Positions 30,701 through 41,015 of a stretch of 64,000 nucleotides of DNA are shown here, one piece after another. The first letter of the stretch is position 1; every line of letters starts with the position of its first letter. The notes beneath the pieces are model-generated. The model had not been told where the DNA came from. It searched no databases and saw only the letters and a program-made list of their open reading frames with translations. Both the position numbers and the translations under genes were made by a program. The DNA comes from Tenodera sinensis (lineage: Eukaryota; Arthropoda; Insecta; Mantodea; Mantidae): contig CM060969.1 of assembly GCA_030765045.1 (NCBI GenBank), positions 59,440,716 to 59,504,715 on the forward strand, written 5' to 3'.

Positions 30701-31925
30701 CACATTTTTTATGGAAAATTGTTTACAGAAGAGTGAGTAGAGAAAGAGATGTGAATGTGTTACCTAAAAGTGAGTAGAGAAAACACTGTGAATGTAATAT
30801 GCAACACCTCTATTTCAAACATACAGAAAATTGCATGACTTATTTGTAGAAGAGTGAGTAGAGAAAGAGATGTGAATGTATCACCTAATAGTGAGAGGAG
30901 AAAACAATGGGAATGTAATAGCACTTCTGTTTCAAACATACAGAACATGGTTTGACTTACTTTAAAAGTGGGGATAAAAGCGTTTTTCGGTGCAAAATCA
31001 CATTTTTTATGGAAAATTGTTTACAGAAGAGTGAGTAGAGAAAGAGATGTGAATGTGATACTTAAAAGTGAGAGTAGAAAACAGTGTGAATGTAATAGCA
31101 CTTCTGTTTCAAACATACAGAACATGGTATGACTGGTATAGTGGGGATAAAATGTTTTTGGTACAAAATCATGTTTTCTTATGGAACATTGTTTATAGAA
31201 GACTGAGTAGAGAAAGATGTGAATGTGTTACCTAAACGTGAGAGGAGAAAACAGTGTGAATGTAATAGCACTTCTGTTTCAAACATACAGAACATGGTAT
31301 GACTTATTTTAAAAGTGGGGATAAAATGTTTTGGGTACAAAATCATGTTTTTTTATGGAACATTGTTTATAGAAGACTGAGTAGAGAAAGAGATGTGAAT
31401 GTGTTACCTAAAAGTGAGTAGAGAAAACACTGTGAATGTAATATGCAACATCTCTATTTCAAACATACAGAAAATTGCATGATTTATTTGTAGAAGAGTG
31501 AGTAGAGAAAGAGATGTGAATGTATCACCTAATAGTGAGAGGAGAAAACAATGAGAATGTAATAGCACTTCTGTTTCAAACATACAGAACATGGTTTTAC
31601 TTACTTTAAAAGTGGGGATAAAAGCGTTTTTCGGTGCAAAATCACATTTTTTATGGAAAATTGTTTACAGAAGAGTGAGTAGAGAAAGAGATGTGAATGT
31701 GTTACTTAAAAGTGAGAGGAGAAAACAGTGTGTATGTAATAGCACTTCTGTTTCAAATATACAGAACATGGTATGACTTATTTTAAAAGTGGGGATAAAA
31801 TGTTTTTGGTACAAAATCATGTTTTCTTATGGAACATTGTTTATAGAAGACTGAGTAGAGAAAGATGTGAATGTGTTACCTAAAAGTGAGTAGAGAAAAC
31901 ACTGTGAATGCAATATGCATGTATA
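27800..31925 (+). repeat. 4-kb higher-order tandem array
   Basis: Units share the words GAGTAGAGAAA, GTGTGAATGTAATA, TTTCAAACATACAGAA and GTGTTACCTAAAAGTGAG. From about 28700 two unit types recur, one near 120 bp and one near 177 bp (the longer adds an AAAAGTGGGGATAAAA...TTTTTATGGAA insert), in a repeating order of about 298 bp. Units between 27800 and 28650 are more diverged. The open frames inside are by-products of the repeats and are not genes. Confidence 0.85.
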
Positions 31926-32870
31926 CCAAAATTTAACCAAATCTTTTGAGCCGTTTATGAAATACCGGGAATATATATATATATATATATATATACAAGA
32001 ATTGCACTGTAGAAGCATGAATAAAAAATGTTATTTTTTATGTAAAATCACGTTTTTTCGGGAATTACGCCTATATAGATGAACTTAAAAAGCAAAATTC
32101 TATCTGAATACAAAATTTGATCGAAATTGTTAGAGGTGTTTCCAAGTTGCGCGGAATAAATATATGTATATATATACAAGAATTGCTCATTTAAATATAT
32201 AAGATATAATATACTTCTTTTTTTGTGTTGTGGAGTTTGCTTTTAGAGGCACTGGGAAGAGTTTCAACATTCTCAGCAGGATTGTTCAACACTAAATTTT
32301 CACCTTGTTGTGCAGTTACCTTTTATTGTACCACAGGATATGTTCTATAATGTTGATTTCCTTTGCCTTTTCTCTTTTTAAACAAGCCTTTAGGCTTTGT
32401 CATTGTAAAACAACATAAAAAGGATGGCACAATGTAAAAATATACAAATATCAAAGAAATTACCACTTGTTTATATAACTAAAGACAATTTAGCCACACA
32501 AATCTGTCATATTGAATGCACTAGCAAGCATATGAATCAGAAATTCCCGTAATATGTAAGCTAAACCACAACCTTCTAGACCAATTAGTTCTGGAGTTAT
32601 CCTTTGTTTTATAAAACGTTGCAAGGGTTAAAAAAAATGAAGTATTACAGTTATTATATAATAAAAATGAATTTGTAAATCTTGATAACTGCAAAACTTT
32701 GAAACAGCTGGACCAATTTGGCTAATTCTTTTTTTCAAATATTCGTTTAAGTGCGAGGAAGGTTCTTATGAAGAGAAAAATTGTGCAGAAAAACGGAAAA
32801 GCCACATTTTTCTTTTCCCCATTCAAACTGAGAAAAACAGTTGTGTATGTGTACGCATATAACTGCCAAT
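31926..32870. other. Centre of the inverted array: repeat-derived noncoding DNA
   Basis: It contains an (AT)n run near 31972-31994, a second (TATA)-rich patch near 32163, and a block with AACTGCAAAACTTTGAAACAG and GGACCAATTTGGCTAATTC typical of dispersed insect repeats. No gene is supported. Confidence 0.4.
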
Positions 32871-32919
32871 CTCCTAAACCACCTGACCAATCACTGCAAA
32901 ATTTGGCATGTGTATGTAT

Positions 32920-34490
32920 TTTTTCATAGAGAAGATTCTTATGCTATCCATTTTACTATACAATGTAACCTTCAGATGTATTTCTCTACTCAATTTTCTT
33001 TTACATGAGACATTCACACATCCTTCCCTGTATACTCGCCCTTCAACATAAAATTCATACAATTTTCTATGATTGTAATAGAAATGCAACATATATTCAG
33101 TTTTCTCTACTCACTTTTCTTTTGTGAAACACAATCACATTTCTTTCTCTATTCGCACTTTAACATACAATTCATACAATTTTCTATGATGTAACAGAAA
33201 CGCAAAGTATTACATGCACACGATTTTATCTACACTCTTTTCTTTTATGTAACACATTCATTTCTTCTTCTCTACTCACTCTTCAACAGACAATTCATGT
33301 TGTTGTAGTGTTTAACGCCCACTTTTACTACTACGGCACCGCAGGCGGTGCCACTGACACATGGAATGAAGATGGAGCACCGGTGAAATGAGATGGGGGG
33401 GGGGGGGGAAACCGGAGCACCCGGAGAAAACCCGCCCTGACGCCGCTTCGTCCACCACGAATACCACATGCGGGTCCCTGGGATCGAACCCGGGCCGCCT
33501 AGGTGCTAGGCAAGCGTGCTAACCGCTCGGCCACGGTGCCGCCATAACAGACAATTCATGCAACCTATATGTATGAAGTTGATAAATTCCAACACGGTTG
33601 ACCAATCACAATGAAAATTGACACATCTAAGCATTTTTCATGGAAGTCTTTATGCAATACATTTGCATAGTTTTCTCTACTCGCTTTTCTTATGCGTAAC
33701 ACATTCACAAATCCTTCTCTACTTGCCCTTCAACATACAATTAATACACCATTCTATGACAGAAATGCAACATTTTACAGTCACACAGATTTCTCTACTC
33801 ACTTTTTTTATGCAACACAATCACATTTCTTTCTCTATTCGCCCTTCAGTATAGAATTCATACAATTTTCTATGATTAAATAGAAATCCAGCATATTACA
33901 TTCATACAGGTTTTTCTACTAACGTTTCTTTCACATAACACATTCACATGTTTTTCTCTACTTGCTCTTCAACATACAGTTAAATGGATGTTGGTATGTA
34001 TGAATTTGATAGCAACATATTACATTCATATGGGTTTGTCTTCTCACGTTTATTTTAGTGACATATTCACATATTTTCCTCTACTCGCTGTTCAACACAC
34101 AATTAAATGGATGTTGGTATGTATGAAGTTGATAAACTCAACATGGTTAACAGATCATTAAAACTGGCACATTTCAATGTTTTTTCATGGAGGCTTTTAT
34201 GTAACCCATTTTACTTTGCAATGTATTACATTCACGTGGTTTTCTCTGATAGTTTTTCTGTTACACATTCACATATTCTTCTCTACTTGCCCTTCAACAC
34301 AATACTCATCTGCTTTTCTATGATTAAAATAGAAGTGCAACATATTACATTCACACAGTTTTCTCTACTCACATTTGTTTTATTAAACACAACAGCATTA
34401 CTTTCTCTAATTGACCTTCAACATAGAATTCAAACAATTATCTATGACTAAAATAGAAATGCACCACATTACATTCACATGGTTTTCTCT
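32920..34490 (-). repeat. Inverted counterpart of the tandem array
   Basis: Words such as TTTTCTCTACTC, TACATTCACA, ATAGAAATGCAAC and CAATTTTCTATG are complements of the unit words at 27800-31925, so the array here runs in the opposite direction. Units are more diverged and a SINE (33300-33545) has been inserted. Confidence 0.75.
33300..33545 (-). repeat. tRNA-derived SINE, family S1
   Basis: The minus strand starts with a tRNA-like head: A-box region GTGGCCGAGCGGTTAGCACG and B box GGGTTCGATCCC. A body follows with a G13 run (C13 on the minus strand) near 33397 and the 3' end reads ACACTACAACAACA. A 15-bp target duplication, AACAGACAATTCATG, flanks it at 33285-33299 and 33546-33560. A related copy is at 48579-48938. 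Confidence 0.85.
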
Positions 34491-34499
34491 ACATGCTTT

Positions 34500-34938
34500 T
34501 CTTTTTGGAGCATTGTTGAAAGGTGGTCGAACAGTCCATTTAGTGCTAAAATTGCCATTGAAAATGCAAAGCACCGAAACTCCGATCTGCAACATTTCGA
34601 AAAACTCTGCAATAGCAAAGGTTTTGCAGCAATGTAAATTGATAGTGTGGTGAATAGTCTTTGGAGGCATTAGACAGAACCATGCAAGATCTGCAGAACA
34701 ATCAAAACTGATTTGGTGGTGCAATGATTTTGTTAGCAGGAGGTTTTCGTCAAACATTGCCAGTGATTCCACAGTCAACGCCAGCTGATGAACTTAATGC
34801 ATGTTTCAAGTCCTCCGTTTTGTGGAAACATGTCAAGATACTAAATTTAAGGAGAATATGCGTGTCGAGTTGCAAAATGAGCAGAGGTGCTGGGAAACAC
34901 TCGTGCAATAATAAATTGCCAAATGAAATTCAGAATGT
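34500..34938 (+). pseudogene. Helitron helicase (PIF1-like) relic
   Basis: Frames here encode LLKGGRTVHLVLKLPLKMQ, TPICNISKNSAIAKVLQQCK, then after a shift MILLAGGFRQTLPVIPQSTP and SSVLWKHVKILNLRR. These match the order of PIF1-like helicase motifs in Helitrons (R-AHS--KLP, CKLI-WDE, GDFRQ-LPV). The Asp of the GDFRQ motif is Gly. The frame is broken at about 34650-34730 and a SINE interrupts it at 34939. The large tandem arrays just upstream may be part of the same Helitron-derived block. Confidence 0.7.
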
Positions 34939-35084
34939 AATTATTAATCATTTATGCCAACAAACTTACTGTTGGTGTTTTTAAACACACAAGCATGGTT
35001 AGAGCAGCGGCCCGGTAAGTGGAAGGTCTGTGGTTCAAATCCCAGTTGTGGCATTGAATTTTTAAGTTCCAGTTCTACCTCTCA
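34939..35084 (-). repeat. Palindromic-dimer SINE (family P), internally deleted copy P3
   Basis: It is flanked by AAATTCAGAATGT at 34926-34938 and 35085-35097. On the minus strand it starts TGAGAGGTAGAACTGG, runs through the antisense tRNA-like arm, loses the spacer and sense arm, and ends with the family 3' part (GTTTGTTGGCATAAAT). It lies inside the Helitron helicase relic. Confidence 0.85.
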
Positions 35085-35099
35085 AAATTCAGAATGTGT

Positions 35100-35290
35100 T
35101 TATTTTCCATTTTGAGTACTGCAGAGTTCTGCAGCATTTCTAAATAAGCTGCGGAAGTAACTGCACCTTCAAAAAAATAAGGTCCTCTTAATTTGATACT
35201 TGGAATTCCTCCCCAGACAATGGAACATTGAGACCTTTCTCTATTACCTTATGGGGGTTTGTGTCGGACCAATAAACATAATTATGTCAA
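35100..35290 (-). pseudogene. Scrap of a mariner/Tc1-type transposase
   Basis: The minus strand reads GIPSIKLRGPYFFEGAVTSAAYLEMLQNSAV, the segment that follows the first catalytic block in many Tc1/mariner-type transposases (G-YFFE--VT---YL-ML). Only about 60 codons remain. Confidence 0.4.
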
Positions 35291-35464
35291 TAAATTAAAA
35301 AATCTGATGTGTTGCACTCACATGACTTTCTCTACTCTTGTACTAACCATTCTTACAAACTCTTATTCCTATATCTTCTTTGTGTTGGCCCAAATGAGCT
35401 CGTTATCAACGGACCGTTAAACCCTACAGATTCACTCAATCACCTTCGTGTTAGTTGAAATATA

Positions 35465-36796
35465 CGAGGGCCGTTCAGAAAGTAACCTCCGATCGGTCAC
35501 AGTGCGGGTAGTGGGGGGAGTAGCGATGCCATCTGTGCATTCACGCACTCAGCAGGTCAGTCGGCATCAAGCCGTGGTCGAGTGAACGTCGTACCTGCGC
35601 TAGTTTAGTGCTTGTGGCCGTTTGAAATGTGTGCTGCAATAGAAAACCCCGCCAAATGTGAAGTGCGTGCTGTTATAAGGTTTTTTACAGCCAAAGGATA
35701 TTCTGCAGCAGCTATTCATCGTGAGCTTTGTGCCGTGTACGGACCAAGAGTTATGAGTGGAGTGGTACGTGAATGGGTACGTTTATTTAAAAGTGGACGA
35801 GAAAACGTTCATGATGAAGAGAGGAGTGGTAGACCATCATTGGTGACGGACAAACTCGTTCAGACAGTTGATGCAAAAGTTCGTGAAAACCGACGTTTCA
35901 CAATGTCGGAGTTGTCTACTGATTTTCCACAGATTTCTAAGACTCTCTTGTATGAGATAGTGACAGCAAGATTGGGTTACCGTAAGTTCTGTGCACGATG
36001 GGTGCCCAAAATCCTTACCGACCACCACAAAACTCAAAGAATGGCCTCTGCATTAGACTTTCTGTCACGTTATGAGGACGAAGGTGAACCATTGTTAAAC
36101 AGAATCGTGACCGGGGACGAAACCTGGATTAAGTACGTGAACCCTGAGACAAAAGAACAATCAAAGATGTGGGCACATTCAAATTCGCCTACCAAACTAA
36201 TAAAAGCCCGGCAAGATTTTTCTGCCCGAAAATTGATGGCAACAGTGTTTTGGGATGCAAAAGGGGTGTTGTTGGTTGAATTCATGGAACGTGGGACGAC
36301 CATTAATCAAGACGTGTACTGTGAAACACTAAAAAAATTACGACGGGCTATACAGAACAAACGCCGTGGTATGCTGACTTCCGGTATCGTTTTTTTGCAT
36401 GATAACGCCCGTCCTCACTCTGCTCGCAGAACAACAGCCCTTCTTGAGTCCTTCAAGTGGGACGTTGTCAACCATCCACCTTACAGCCCAGATCTGGCAC
36501 CAAGCGATTATCACCTCTTCATGCATATGAAGAAATGGCTCGGGTCCCAGCGGTTTGATGACGACGAAGAGCTCAAAGATGCGGTCACAGGCTGGCTCCA
36601 GGCACAAGCGGGTGATTTTTATGCAGAAGGAATTTCAAAGCTTGTGAACAGATACGATAAGTGCCTCAATCGTTATGGAAACTATGTAGAAAAATAGTGC
36701 AAAGATGTAGTTGTAAGATGTATATATTAAAATATTTTTATTTAACTTGGTGAATTTTTTGCAATCAACCAGAGGTTACTTTCTGAACGGCCCTCG
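35465..36796 (+). mobile_element. Full-length mariner with perfect 25-bp inverted repeats
   Basis: The first 25 bases (CGAGGGCCGTTCAGAAAGTA and on) are the exact complement of the last 25. TA flanks both ends (35463-35464 and 36797-36798). At 1,332 bp with an intact transposase, this copy looks structurally complete. Confidence 0.92.
35627..36697 (+). CDS. mariner transposase, intact
   Basis: The frame opens with an upstream ATG at 35612 (MWPFEMCAAIENP). The ATG at 35627 is the more likely start and gives 356 residues, close to the usual ~345-350. The N-terminal two-thirds of the first 130 residues hold two helix-turn-helix domains (VIRFFTAKGYSAAAIHREL ... VREWVRLFKSG; RSGRPSLVTDKLVQTVDAKV). 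The catalytic triad is present: TGDETW, LHDNARPH and PSDYHLF. The last two Asp residues are separated by 34 residues, which is the mariner D,D34D signature. YSPDLAPSDYHLF and the WVP linker (ARWVPKIL) are canonical. No stop or shift was found. It would cut and paste the flanking element at TA sites; activity is inferred from integrity only. Confidence 0.92.
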   Translation: MCAAIENPAKCEVRAVIRFFTAKGYSAAAIHRELCAVYGPRVMSGVVREWVRLFKSGRENVHDEERSGRPSLVTDKLVQTVDAKVRENRRFTMSELSTDFPQISKTLLYEIVTARLGYRKFCARWVPKILTDHHKTQRMASALDFLSRYEDEGEPLLNRIVTGDETWIKYVNPETKEQSKMWAHSNSPTKLIKARQDFSARKLMATVFWDAKGVLLVEFMERGTTINQDVYCETLKKLRRAIQNKRRGMLTSGIVFLHDNARPHSARRTTALLESFKWDVVNHPPYSPDLAPSDYHLFMHMKKWLGSQRFDDDEELKDAVTGWLQAQAGDFYAEGISKLVNRYDKCLNRYGNYVEK

Positions 36797-36798
36797 TA

Positions 36799-37014
36799 CT
36801 TTGTACAAATTATCTTATTGCTTATTTCCTTGTAGATGCAAGGGGAATATTAGAATACAGTAGGCTTTGCGTGATAGTCAAATCTTTTAAAGCTTTGAGA
36901 TTACGTTCTCTTTGCATGCTTAACATAAAAAAATTAACGATGTTCCATTTCTGAAACTCACAGACATAACAAGGAATATCTCCGAAATGGTTCACCCTAC
37001 AAGAAAATTTATTG
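36799..37014. other. Short interval without a supported gene
   Basis: Nothing recognisable between the mariner and repeat R. Confidence 0.4.
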
Positions 37015-37500
37015 AGACATAAATTATGTATTTTAGCAAGATCTACATTTTTTGTATAGTATGATTTGGTCTATCTCTCACGGTTTACCAGTTATGCAAA
37101 AGTCGTCCAGAGTAAATATGACTACAGGAGCTATAGCCAGAAAATTCAAGGTATACATTTCATTTGTCATCAAAATATCTCAAACATATGGCATTTTAAT
37201 CAAAATCGTTAGAGCCATTTTCAAGAAAATCAAAATTTTCGAAAAATGTTCCATGTAAAGGGTAGTTTAGGTTGGGGCTATTTTCTTCAAAATCTTTGTG
37301 TGACATCCTTGAATGACATTAAACTTAAATACCAACTTTGGGTTTTAATCGACTTTCCGTTTTTGAGTTATGCTGTTCACAGACAGACACACACACAGAC
37401 CTTTTTCTAAAAATGCTTTTTTTGGGTTCAGGGGTCCTCAAAACATATATTTCCGGCGAAATCTCGACATCAAATTTTTGGGTGGAATACAATACTTCCC
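37015..37500 (+). repeat. Interspersed repeat R (copy 2, longest)
   Basis: It shares ordered blocks with 63000-63430 and 778-1005, including ACATTTCATTTGT, CTCAAACATATGGCATTTTA, GTTTTTGAGTTATGC, an ACACACACAGAC run and GGGTGGAATACAATAC. Both longer copies start near a TATCTCT-AC-G-TTAC region. Class unknown; noncoding. Confidence 0.65.
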
Positions 37501-37811
37501 CTACTTACCAGTAGAGAACACATTCTGCTCTAACTTGTAATCAGTGCTCTTTTTCTAAAAAGAAGTTTAGGGCAACTGTCGCACTGGACTTGTTTACCTT
37601 AAAGTTTAAGTAGCTAGTGTAACGCAAAAACTTAAGTAAGGCAAGCAGATAACATTACTGTCTATAATAATTAATAAATAAGCTAGATTTCAATATTGAC
37701 TGTTTACTGCTACCATCAACTTATCACTAAAAGCCTAGCTCTTTTTGGCTAGTTTGTATACCGTATGAAACACATTTGCAGTCACATGTTTTTCGTTTTC
37801 AAAAGGTCTCG

Positions 37812-37866
37812 GGGGCTCTAATGACCTAGCTGTCGACGGGCCCTTAAACCCTAATCACTCACTCAC
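37812..37866 (+). repeat. 5'-truncated SINE tail with target duplication
   Basis: This 55-bp insert ends GACGGGCCCTTAAACCCTAA and CACTCACTCAC. It is flanked by TCAAAAGGTCTCG at 37799-37811 and 37867-37879. A degenerate relative of the same end is seen near 35405-35455 (ACGGACCGTTAAACCCTACA). Confidence 0.75.
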
Positions 37867-38718
37867 TCAAAAGGTCTCGAGCAAACGTTTCCGAAACTGT
37901 TTTCTTTGAAGTTACGTAAAATCTTAGTTGCAGCTTGATGAATAGAACTTTCCTTGTTTTTGAATATTTTCTTCCACAGAAAGATCAGATTGTTTTATTT
38001 TTGATTTTTTTCACATCCCAATAAGATGACATAAATTGCAGTGCATCCCTGTGTAGTATTCCTCCTCTGTTTGGTCCTGGTTTCCAATTTCTCCACATAT
38101 TTACAGCCAAGTTTATTGTTTTAACTAATAGTCACTCATGTATTGCACAAAACACATTTTTTATCTAAAGACCTACAATCGGGATGTCATGTAATTTTTC
38201 ATCTTTATGTTCTCTCGAGATCTCATCACACATGGGTTTACTGCTTTCGCTTTTGGTTGCACTATTATCTGCCATCACAGAACTTCCAGCATTATAATTT
38301 GAAATGCATTCATTGTTGCTCTGTTTTATTTTCTTGGATGCTGGAGACCACCTCAAATAGTCTTCTAAATATATAAAAAAAAAAAAACACGTGCACGCTG
38401 TACAATAAACTACCAGCGTCGGTAAGCTTCTACGCGTAAACAAGACACAAGTTATCACCGCGTCTACAACTGCAAGGAACTGAACGATACCTATGAACAC
38501 AGAACAGATCTGCTCAGATCCGAAGAGTACTAATTTCATTCTTTGCTCAGATCACATGCACACACTACGGTGTTCATAAACACCAAAAGAAAACAGGAAA
38601 CTCACTGAGAAGATAGCAAAGTGGTTGTTATGGGTTTATTTCTGATTTGCAAAGTGGTTGTGATCTGTTCTAACGTTACTATACCCTCTTTAAATCGAAA
38701 CCAAGCAAACAAATATGA

Positions 38719-38755
38719 GAGGTAGAACTGGAACTTAAATAAATAAATAAATAAT
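38719..38755 (+). repeat. Minimal 37-bp insertion of SINE family P (copy P4)
   Basis: GAGGTAGAACTGGAACTTAA followed directly by (AAAT)n lies between AAACAAATATGA duplications at 38707-38718 and 38756-38767. It carries only the first ~20 bases of family P plus its tail. Confidence 0.85.
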
Positions 38756-39219
38756 AAACAAATATGAATTAAACAAATTAGTTATAAATCATATTTCCTA
38801 CTTTTTAAGTGCAAATTTTATGCTTTTTAAATTCTGTGGTCAGAAAATGTTTAGGGGAATGCACCCCCCAGCGTTCATAGCAGCATCTCTTGTAGAAATA
38901 TCAGTTCAAATGCACATTCCTAGCTAACAGTTAAAATAGGAAGCTAGTTTTTGGACTAGAAATTTAAATATAAAATGCTGCTGATGAACAAATAATTTTC
39001 TATTCTGGAGTGCTAGTAAATTATACGATCCACAGAATCATGGCATATCCTGACCAGCACTGCCCCTCGCCCACCATAAAGTTTTGTGCTTGCCGTAGTT
39101 TGCATTCCGACGTGTATTTAATTCCTTTACAAGAGTCATCAGATACATTATTCATATTGTGTTTCAGTAATTTTGTTACAGGCAATGTCCTCCTTTGTTC
39201 ATAACCTTTCATGCACTGA

Positions 39220-39276
39220 TGATGATAGTGGTGGTGGTAGTGGTGATGGTGGTGACGGAGGTGGCAGTGGTGGTTG
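39220..39276. repeat. GTG/GAT-rich microsatellite
   Basis: Imperfect (GTG)n with GAT and GGC variants over about 55 bases. Confidence 0.8.
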
Positions 39277-39545
39277 CATATCTAAAAAGCATGAAAACAG
39301 GGCTGCAAAAAGTCATTTTGGCTGCCTCTAACTGAAAAAAAGATAGAACTTGGCAAAAATGAGGAACATGTTTTAAAGAAAGCACCTCGCAGTAAACATA
39401 ATCCAAGAAGTGAAGCTGTTAAATGGCCAAAACTTGAAGCAGAACTAAATACTTCGATTTTAAAGAACAGACAAGCAGGAATTTCAGTTTGTACAAAAAT
39501 GATTAAGTGAAATGACTTGCGAGCAATTTTTTCTACTTACGTTGC
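39277..39545 (+). pseudogene. pogo-like transposase N-terminal relic (CENP-B-type helix-turn-helix)
   Basis: The plus strand reads KHENRAAKSHFGC, then after a one-base shift KKAPRSKHNPRSEAVKWPKLEAELN and LKNRQAGISVCTKMIK. The order NRAA--F, W--LE-EL, R--GI-V---MI is that of the two DNA-binding halves in pogo/CENP-B-like proteins. The catalytic part is not visible before piggyBac begins at 39728. Confidence 0.5.
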
Positions 39546-40041
39546 CTAAATATTTGATGGATGTTTGTATATGTTAGAATTGTTTTGCAGTAGATGTATA
39601 AGGTGAGAAAGTTTTTCGCTAAGAAAGTATTAAAGAGTAGGGTGCATCTTGTATACGCAAATGTGGTAGTCTAGAAATGAACCTGTCAAGGACCAAAGGA
39701 TAGTATAATAAAATTATAAATATTTAACCCTTTGCAAGCAAAAGCCCATATATGGGCGACCCTGACGAGCAAAAACCCATATATGGGTTTGGAGTCATAA
39801 AGCTATTGTGGTTGGCTCCTCTGGCTCAAATAATTATATATGAAGCCGATAGATGGCAGAAAATATTCTTTCAGATGTTGGTGGTCAGTTAATCCCCGAT
39901 TTTCCATATGTAACAATTTCTGTCGTAGTTCTCAGTAGTGTAGTAGTGTAGTGATTGCATCTAGTAAGCCAGAGTTTTTTTCGTTTTTTGACATAATGGT
40001 GGGAAAGAGAGGGTTTGACTGAGCAAGAAATTGTAGAATTG

Positions 40042-40363
40042 AGAGGTAGAACTGGAACTTAAAAATTCAATGCCACAACTGGGATTTGAACCACAGACCT
40101 TCCGCTTACCGGGCGGACGCTCTAACCACTGAGCTATTATGACAAACTGCCAGAATGGCATTAAATTCTCAAACCAGTTCATTCTGGCAGTTTGTCACAA
40201 TAGCTCAGTGGTTAGAGCGTCCGCCCGATAAGCGGAAGGTCTGTGGTTCAAATCCCAGTTGTGCCATTGAATTTTTAAGTTCCAGTTCTACCTCTCAAAC
40301 TTTGCCCACACACGGCTTGTGTGTTTAAAAACACCAACAGTAAGTTTGTTGGCATAAATAAAT
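40042..40363 (+). repeat. Palindromic-dimer SINE (family P), complete copy P1
   Basis: Flanked by AATTGTAGAATTG at 40029-40041 and 40364-40376. The order is: antisense tRNA-like arm (40042-40150), a ~35-bp spacer, sense tRNA-like arm (40185-40305, with TAGCTCAGTGGTTAGAGCG as A-box region and GGTTCAAATCCC as B box), then a unique 3' part with two small hairpins and a GGCATAAATAAAT tail. The two arms are near-perfect complements over about 115 bp. Confidence 0.9.
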
Positions 40364-40702
40364 AATTGTAGAATTGTTCAACAAAAGTGATAGCAAGTTA
40401 TCGGATTTTGTGCTCAGTGATGATGAGAGTGATATATACGGGAATTCGTGTGTAAGTGCAAGTGAGAGCAAAAGTGACATAAGTGACGCTGCAGACAGTT
40501 GTACACCTAGCTGGGTAGAGGTGAGTAATTTTGACTCTGGCCCTACATCTAGTATCCCAGTGCACAATATCCAGCAGGGACCAATACTTCCTTCTCATTT
40601 TGATGAGAGTACACTTGCAGTAGAATTTTTCGGCCTATTTTTTTTTTATGATGAAATTATGCAAATAATTACTGAGCAGACCTGTATTCAGGGAAACATA
40701 AA

Positions 40703-40936
40703 GCCCGCCTCGGTAGTGTGATTGTTAGAGTGTCTGCTTCATGTTCAAGAGGTCGTGAGTTCGAATCTCGCTTAGGGTAAGTTATCCGGGTAAGGTTTTT
40801 TTTCCGAGGTTTTCCCTACCCTAAGAAGACGAATGTCGGGTAACTTAAAGCTCCATGGACCTCAGGCTCACTTGAGCATCATTTCACCCATTTTGTTTCA
40901 TTCATTCGTCCGATATGACACAATGTTGGAGGATGT

Positions 40937-41013
<77 letters not shown>
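40703..41013 (+). repeat. tRNA-derived SINE with (AAT)n-poly(A)58 tail
   Basis: The head GCCCGCCTCGGTAGTGTGAT...GTTAGAGTG and B box GAGTTCGAATCTC are tRNA-like. The body ends in (AAT)n and then 58 A (40956-41013). Flanks GGGAAACATAAA (40691-40702) and GGAGACATAAAA (41014-41025) are a slightly decayed target duplication. It splits the piggyBac transposase. Confidence 0.85.

Positions 41014-41015
<2 letters not shown>

Larger units (their letters stand above)
37501..39200. other. Mostly noncoding interval with small insertions
   Basis: Two short insertions with target duplications were found (37812-37866 and 38719-38755). A minus-strand frame at 38539-38165 has no motif I recognise. No exon structure is supported. 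Confidence 0.4.

Noticed and set aside
29692..31776. Repeated ~62-codon frames (MFCMFETEVLLHSHCF...) suggesting a multigene family
   Set aside because: They recur only because the tandem array recurs; both strands show such frames and none has a domain or start context.
27800..34490. A CRISPR-like array
   Set aside because: Units are long, diverged, without constant-length unique spacers, and the DNA is eukaryotic.
34990..35050. Possible genuine tRNA genes at the tRNA-like segments (also 40120, 40200, 58420, 58520)
   Set aside because: They lie within SINE copies with target duplications and tails, are duplicated in inverted order, and lack a clean acceptor stem, so they are SINE heads, not tRNA genes.
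38165..38539. 124-codon minus-strand frame as a membrane protein gene
   Set aside because: It has no recognisable motif, no relatives in the window and crosses an A-run; there is not enough to call it a gene.
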